Source: Thalassotalea mangrovi
GTDB taxonomy: Bacteria; Pseudomonadota; Gammaproteobacteria; Enterobacterales; Alteromonadaceae
Length of the DNA: 64,000 nucleotides
Assembly: GCF_005116735.1 (NCBI RefSeq)
Contig: NZ_SWDB01000010.1
Location: 62,001 to 126,000, forward strand
Reading direction: 5' to 3'
Shown: in pieces, positions 60,232-64,000 of the stretch
Layout: the number at the start of each line of letters is the position of its first letter
Numbering within the stretch: the stretch's first letter is position 1
Program-made: the position numbers and the translations under genes
The notes under the pieces: generated by a model
Told to the model about the DNA's origin: nothing
The model's input: the letters and a program-made list of their open reading frames with translations, nothing else
Databases searched by the model: none

Positions 60232-61677
60232 TTAGAGCGCGACGCGCTGACCATTTATAATCGCTACCGCGATTTTGCCTTCTTTACTAAACAAGAAGCT
60301 CGCTGGTTTGTGGAGTTGTGGACGCTCTGGCAACGCCTGTTTCGTTTTTACAACGGGTAAGTCCGTAGCGATTTCTAACATTTCATCGTTATCAATAAAG
60401 TAACTAAACCCTTGCGATAATAGCTGCTTATATTGTTCCGTGCTCAAGGTTAACGTTTCGCTGACTTCAAAACCTTTGATTGGCAATAGTTGATACCCTG
60501 ACATATCGAACATATTGAAAGCATTGCCGTGACTAATATCGCCTATCTCGGCAATGCTGGCCCGGTCAAGTTTACGGCCTAAGTTCAGACTGATATCGAC
60601 AAGATATTGCTTATTCTCCAAACTATCCTGGCTCTCCTTGTCGAAACCTACCGATACATTTTTCACTAACACATCAACAATGCCCCGGCTTTGATTCATC
60701 GGGATAGCCTCATACTTAGCGATGGTTTCGTTTACATACTGCTTTTGCGCGATGGCATCAATCGATTGCACCAACATCATAAAGGTTAACCACCGGGCCA
60801 CCTGTCGATTTGGATCATTATGATGACCGCCAGATTCAATCAATGTGGTTGCAATACCTTTGCCGGAAAATAAATCGCCAAAAGAACGATACGAGTAGGT
60901 ATCATCATAGCGGCCAACGTTTCCTGGATGCTCTTTCTGAATGCTATCGTTTAATAGCCCAATTAACTTCATGGCATTTCGGCGTGCAACGTTGAGATCT
61001 TTTTCATCATTAAATGCCGGCGCTAATACCGAGATGGTAGCCGGTTTGTCACTCTCGCCGGTGGTATAAAATCGATTTTGATCATGTAGGTTAAAGCCAA
61101 ACTCAGGCTGAATGGAATCTGCTAATTTAAGTAAAACCCTGCCCTCCGGAGTTTGTAAACGCTTTGCATCACGATTAATATCAATACCTTGTGCGTTAAA
61201 GCGCGACTCCTGCTCTGCCCCGTCTGGATTAACCATAGGTACAATATGCAGGGTTAATTCGTCCTTCCAACTTTGAAACCACTGCTGATTTCCTGGCGCA
61301 TCAATATAGTTGATTAAATCAAATACACTGGCGGTGGCCGTCGGTTCATCACCATGCATCTGCGACCACATAAACACATGGCGGTTACCTTCCCCAACCT
61401 GGATGTGATAAATCGGTTTTGCTAAAAAAGACTTACCCACCTCGGACACCTTAAAGCGAGGATTCTCCGGTAACGCTTCGATCAGTGGATATATATCGGT
61501 CGGATAAATAGTGTGTTTATCAAAACTCTCTTGCTTTAATGTTTGATATTGGCTTTTAAGCGCTGCAATCGAGTCAGCCGCCCCAATTTGCCCGTTTGCT
61601 GTGACACCTTTTGGAGCGTTTGCGGCGCAGCCACTCAGAAGTAACAACCCTATGACTGTAATTATAAATTGTCTCAT
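60232..61677 (-). CDS. M14-family zinc carboxypeptidase lipoprotein
   Basis: A 481-residue lipoprotein from the ATG of MRQFIIT; the longer frame upstream overlaps the divergent gene. The lipobox is LLSGC with Cys17. The M14 zinc site is visible: His108 and Glu111 in MHGDEPT and His198 in FNLHDQNR. INRDAKR binds the substrate carboxylate and the catalytic Glu lies in TLIESGGHH. M14 enzymes include murein tripeptide amidase MpaA. With the divergent S66 and amidase_2 lipoproteins it suggests exported degradation of murein peptides. A 9-bp dyad (GCTCTAAAG / CTTTAGAGC) overlaps the 3' end and may act as a terminator. Confidence 0.87.
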   Translation of the reverse strand: MRQFIITVIGLLLLSGCAANAPKGVTANGQIGAADSIAALKSQYQTLKQESFDKHTIYPTDIYPLIEALPENPRFKVSEVGKSFLAKPIYHIQVGEGNRHVFMWSQMHGDEPTATASVFDLINYIDAPGNQQWFQSWKDELTLHIVPMVNPDGAEQESRFNAQGIDINRDAKRLQTPEGRVLLKLADSIQPEFGFNLHDQNRFYTTGESDKPATISVLAPAFNDEKDLNVARRNAMKLIGLLNDSIQKEHPGNVGRYDDTYSYRSFGDLFSGKGIATTLIESGGHHNDPNRQVARWLTFMMLVQSIDAIAQKQYVNETIAKYEAIPMNQSRGIVDVLVKNVSVGFDKESQDSLENKQYLVDISLNLGRKLDRASIAEIGDISHGNAFNMFDMSGYQLLPIKGFEVSETLTLSTEQYKQLLSQGFSYFIDNDEMLEIATDLPVVKTKQALPERPQLHKPASFLFSKEGKIAVAIINGQRVAL

Positions 61678-61820
61678 TTTTAATAAACCTATCGACCAGT
61701 TACCTGATAATTGCACACATTTAATCATAAAGATGTTATAAATAAAATATTCCAAATATGGGTAAAACAAGAATATTTTATAAACCTTCTCAGACTTGCA
61801 TAAAAACAAAGGTAGTTATC

Positions 61821-62864
61821 ATGAAACTAATGACGCGCTCGGCATTAATCGCCCCACTTCTGCTGCTGGCAAGCTGTTCCAGCAACGCGGAAAAGAACGC
61901 CGTAAAGCCCTATAAGCCATTAACCGTGGATTTAATTTCCGTTTCCAGCTCGTATGATGAAACCAAAGTCGACTCGCTAAAAGAAAACCTGGAAATGCTG
62001 GGTATGAAGGTTAACACCCGGTATTTCGACCAAACCATATCCGATTTGGGGTATGTGAATTTAGATGATAACCGGGTGACGTCGTTAATTAACGCCATTA
62101 AGGCACCCGACAGCGACCTGGTGTGGTTTATTCGCGGTGGCGCCGGTGCCCTTAATTTATTACCGGCATTAGAGCAATATACAGACGAATTAAAACAGCA
62201 CCCAGCCAAACCCATTATTGGTTACAGTGACGTGACGGCGATTCATCACTTTTTAAACAATATTGTTGGCTGGCCATCGGTACATGGCATCGTTGCCGCA
62301 TATAACAGTGAAATTGAGGCTATGTCTGATGAGCCAAAACTTCCAGAAAAAGAAGACACATCGAACGCCAGGGAAAGCATCGCCAGATTGCATCAGTCCT
62401 TGTATGAAGGGGTGTATTATGACCGACTATTGCCGTTAAATGATGCCGCAAAACAAGGCGTTTCCGGTGAACTCAGAGGCGGCAATTTAACCTTGTTTCA
62501 GGCCACCATTGGCACCCGCTATGAAGCGGATTTAACTGACAAAATTTTAGTGTTGGAAGATGTCAATGAAGGCTATCGAAAAATCGATCGTGTCCTGCAC
62601 CAGCTAGAATATGCCGATAACTTAAATGCCGCTGGCGTGGTGTTTGGCCAGTTTCATAGCATTGACGCCAACGACGCCGAGCGCTTAATTTATAAAACCG
62701 TACTGGAAAACTACGCTAAGCGGGTTTCCATTCCGGTCTACTACTACCCCTACATTGGCCACGGCTTTTACAATCGCCCGGTATTCCTTGGCAAAACCGC
62801 AGAGTTAGCCTGCGCCGGTAAAAATTACTGTTCCTTAAAACAAGAAAAGCTGCTTAGCGAATAG
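61821..62864 (+). CDS. S66-family LD-carboxypeptidase lipoprotein
   Basis: A 347-residue lipoprotein from the ATG of MKLMTRS, preceded by AAAGGT. The lipobox is LLASC with Cys19. The LD-carboxypeptidase triad is in place: Ser136 in IIGYSDVTAIH, Glu246 in LVLEDVNEG and His314 in YIGHGFYN, with IRGGAGALNLL forming the oxyanion region. LdcA normally removes the terminal D-Ala of murein tetrapeptides in the cytoplasm; this one is exported and lipid-anchored. It is followed after eight bases by an amidase gene and is divergent from the M14 peptidase. Confidence 0.9.
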   Translation: MKLMTRSALIAPLLLLASCSSNAEKNAVKPYKPLTVDLISVSSSYDETKVDSLKENLEMLGMKVNTRYFDQTISDLGYVNLDDNRVTSLINAIKAPDSDLVWFIRGGAGALNLLPALEQYTDELKQHPAKPIIGYSDVTAIHHFLNNIVGWPSVHGIVAAYNSEIEAMSDEPKLPEKEDTSNARESIARLHQSLYEGVYYDRLLPLNDAAKQGVSGELRGGNLTLFQATIGTRYEADLTDKILVLEDVNEGYRKIDRVLHQLEYADNLNAAGVVFGQFHSIDANDAERLIYKTVLENYAKRVSIPVYYYPYIGHGFYNRPVFLGKTAELACAGKNYCSLKQEKLLSE

Positions 62865-62872
62865 GAGTCATC

Positions 62873-63559
62873 ATGAACAAACGTATATTCTCAACACTGA
62901 TTCTCATGCTTACCGTAGCGGGGTGCTCTGCAAATGCCTACACTTCTGTGCCAGAAATTGAAATCGTTAAAAAGCCGGTTATTTTCGACCTGGAGCGTGA
63001 GCAATTATCGTTAGAGTACCTGAAACAGCGTCATGATATCGAAACTGACAAGGCGGTGATCGACCCGAAAATGATCGTCGTTCACTATACCGTGATCCCA
63101 ACCCTGGAAGGCACGATGCAAGCCTTTAACGAGCCTACATTGCCAGACTTTCGAGTGCAGATAACCGGTGCTAGCTCGTTAAATGTATCGTCACAATTTG
63201 TGGTTGACCAAGATGGAACGATTTATCAAATATTGCCAGAAGAAACCACTTTTGCCCGTCATGTCATCGGTCTGAACTACTGTGCTTTTGGCATCGAAAA
63301 TGTGGGTGGCGACGAAAACACACCGCTTACCCAAGCGCAATTAGACGCCAATGTTCAGTTAATCAAATACCTCAAAAACAAATACCCTGAAGTGGAATAT
63401 TTGATCGGCCACCAGGAATCTAATCAATTCAGGGGCCACCCGTTATTTAAAGAAACGGACCCCAACTACAGTACAGAAAAAAGCGATCCCGGAACCGAGT
63501 TTATGGCACAACTGAGAGCGCAGCTAGAAGCGCTGAAGCTATCAGGGGTGCCAGAATAG
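62873..63559 (+). CDS. N-acetylmuramoyl-L-alanine amidase (amidase_2/AmpD-like) lipoprotein
   Basis: A 228-residue lipoprotein: lipobox VAGC with Cys18, then an AmpD-type zinc amidase domain. The zinc ligands appear as His71 in IVVHYTVI, His180 in LIGHQES and Asp205 in KSDPGTEF. SQFVVDQDGTIYQILPE and FARHVIGLNYCAFGIENVGG are the conserved core. AmpD cleaves the bond between muramic acid and L-Ala during murein recycling; this homologue is exported. Co-transcribed with the S66 gene (AGGAG in the gap). Family A repeats follow the stop. Confidence 0.9.
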   Translation: MNKRIFSTLILMLTVAGCSANAYTSVPEIEIVKKPVIFDLEREQLSLEYLKQRHDIETDKAVIDPKMIVVHYTVIPTLEGTMQAFNEPTLPDFRVQITGASSLNVSSQFVVDQDGTIYQILPEETTFARHVIGLNYCAFGIENVGGDENTPLTQAQLDANVQLIKYLKNKYPEVEYLIGHQESNQFRGHPLFKETDPNYSTEKSDPGTEFMAQLRAQLEALKLSGVPE

Positions 63560-63564
63560 AGGGA

Positions 63565-63755
63565 AAACCGAAGGTGGAGGGTGGAAGTGTGAGGTGGAAG
63601 AGGAGCTGCTAGCACATTTCATTCCTAGCACGTTTCACTCCTAGCACGCGTACGCTCCTAGCGGCTAGGCGCAAGCTTTGCTTGCATGCTAGGAATCAAA
63701 TCTTAGGTTTGATGTGCTAGGAGCAAAATTTTTAATTTTGCGTGCTATGTGCTCA
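63565..63755. repeat. family F fragment and family A hairpin array
   Basis: A GGTGGAAGTGTGAGGTGGAAG stretch is followed by CCTAGCACGTTTCACTCC-type units. Then come hairpins GCAAGC-ttt-GCTTGC, ATCAAA...TTTGAT and GCAAAATT-ttt-AATTTTGC joined by ATGCTAGGA/GTGCTAGGA. It lies just beyond the amidase gene. Confidence 0.82.
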
Positions 63756-63785
63756 GGTTAAATCTTACCGCTTATAGCTCAAGGC

Positions 63786-64000
63786 TTACAGCCAGTTATC
63801 ACAGTTTTGTCGCCCTAAAATTGCGGTGATAATTACCTTGTTACTTACAACGCGAAAATAAATACTGTCTGGTTTATGTATAAACCGCCTATAACCTGGT
63901 CGAATATGATCGACAGTTGGGCATAAAAAAGGGTCTTAGGCAATTTTTTCAAAGGCATCAAATAAACTGTGGTAGTACTTATCAGCTAATGTTTCACCAA
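63786..64000 (-). pseudogene. RelE/ParE-family toxin gene with internal stop codon, 5' part beyond window
   Basis: The minus strand reads GETLADKYYHSLFDAFEKIA, then an in-frame TAA (63936-63938), then DPFLCPTVDHIRPGYRRF and SIYFRVVSNKVIITAILGRQ before the stop. The conserved RelE/ParE core (YRRFIH, IYFRV, ILGRQ) continues unbroken on both sides, so this is one coding sequence interrupted by a single nonsense change. In relatives the position usually reads Gln-Asp-Pro; CAA to TAA explains it. The toxin would lose its catalytic C-terminal half. The N terminus and any antitoxin gene lie outside the window. Confidence 0.8.

Overview
The window looks like chromosome from a marine gammaproteobacterium, probably of the Alteromonadales/Colwelliaceae type. 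This is inferred from a group 2 (kps-type) capsule locus, an Agl/Glt-like ExbB/ExbD/TPR envelope cluster, a PEP-CTERM protein pair, many exported lipoproteins and moderate GC. There is no rRNA, tRNA, prophage or insertion sequence that I can support, so the genus is not fixed.

Region by region. (1) About 0.2-9.6 kb: a compact plus-strand catabolic operon of eight genes. It encodes a two-domain nitrilase-family protein, a protein resembling red chlorophyll catabolite/bilin reductases, an acyl-CoA dehydrogenase-like flavoprotein, two aldehyde dehydrogenases, an alpha/beta hydrolase, an isochorismatase-type amidohydrolase and an FAD aromatic-ring-type monooxygenase. The substrate is unknown; the gene set suggests oxidation and ring or amide opening of an N-containing aromatic or tetrapyrrole-like compound. 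(2) 9.7-17.5 kb: small genes separated by repeats, including a zinc-ribbon protein, an alkyltransferase-like protein, an FG-GAP protein with an SDR, a CDGSH-glutamate synthase-like fusion, and a PpiC-like/HupE pair. (3) 17.7-28.5 kb: an eleven-gene minus-strand cluster (SH3, outer-membrane barrel, secreted protein, three TPR proteins, small secreted protein, TolQ-like, two ExbD-like, AgmX/TonB-like). It resembles the core of the Myxococcus Agl-Glt machine and is probably a proton-driven trans-envelope complex. (4) 29.9-51.7 kb: a PagL-like outer-membrane protein and a solo UDP-glucose dehydrogenase, then a long minus-strand capsule operon. That operon carries Wza-like, LMW-PTP, KpsF, KpsM, KpsT, KpsE, KpsD, a coiled-coil protein, a class II glycosaminoglycan synthase homologue, a second UDP-glucose dehydrogenase, further glycosyltransferases, KpsC and KpsS. 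A JUMPstart/ops-like element lies in its leader. The predicted product is a glucuronate-containing, glycosaminoglycan-like capsule on a Kdo-linked lipid carrier. (5) 53-60 kb: small hypothetical genes, two four-helix-bundle proteins, a PIN/NYN-like protein and two PEP-CTERM proteins, embedded in dense repeats. (6) 60.2-63.6 kb: three lipoprotein murein-peptide hydrolases (M14, S66, amidase_2). A broken RelE/ParE toxin gene runs off the right edge.

The most unusual feature is the intergenic DNA. Nearly every gap over 300 bp is filled with modular arrays in which a constant connector alternates with short hairpins. The stem sequences differ from unit to unit yet remain self-complementary. At least four such families, each with its own connector, occur here, often back to back, together with GAAACCT-type direct repeats and a GTGGAAG-type long inverted repeat. 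I do not recognise three of the families; one resembles the widespread dRS3-like GTCATTCCC...GGGAATC palindromes.

All functional calls rest on reading the translated sequences and remembered family motifs; no database search was run.
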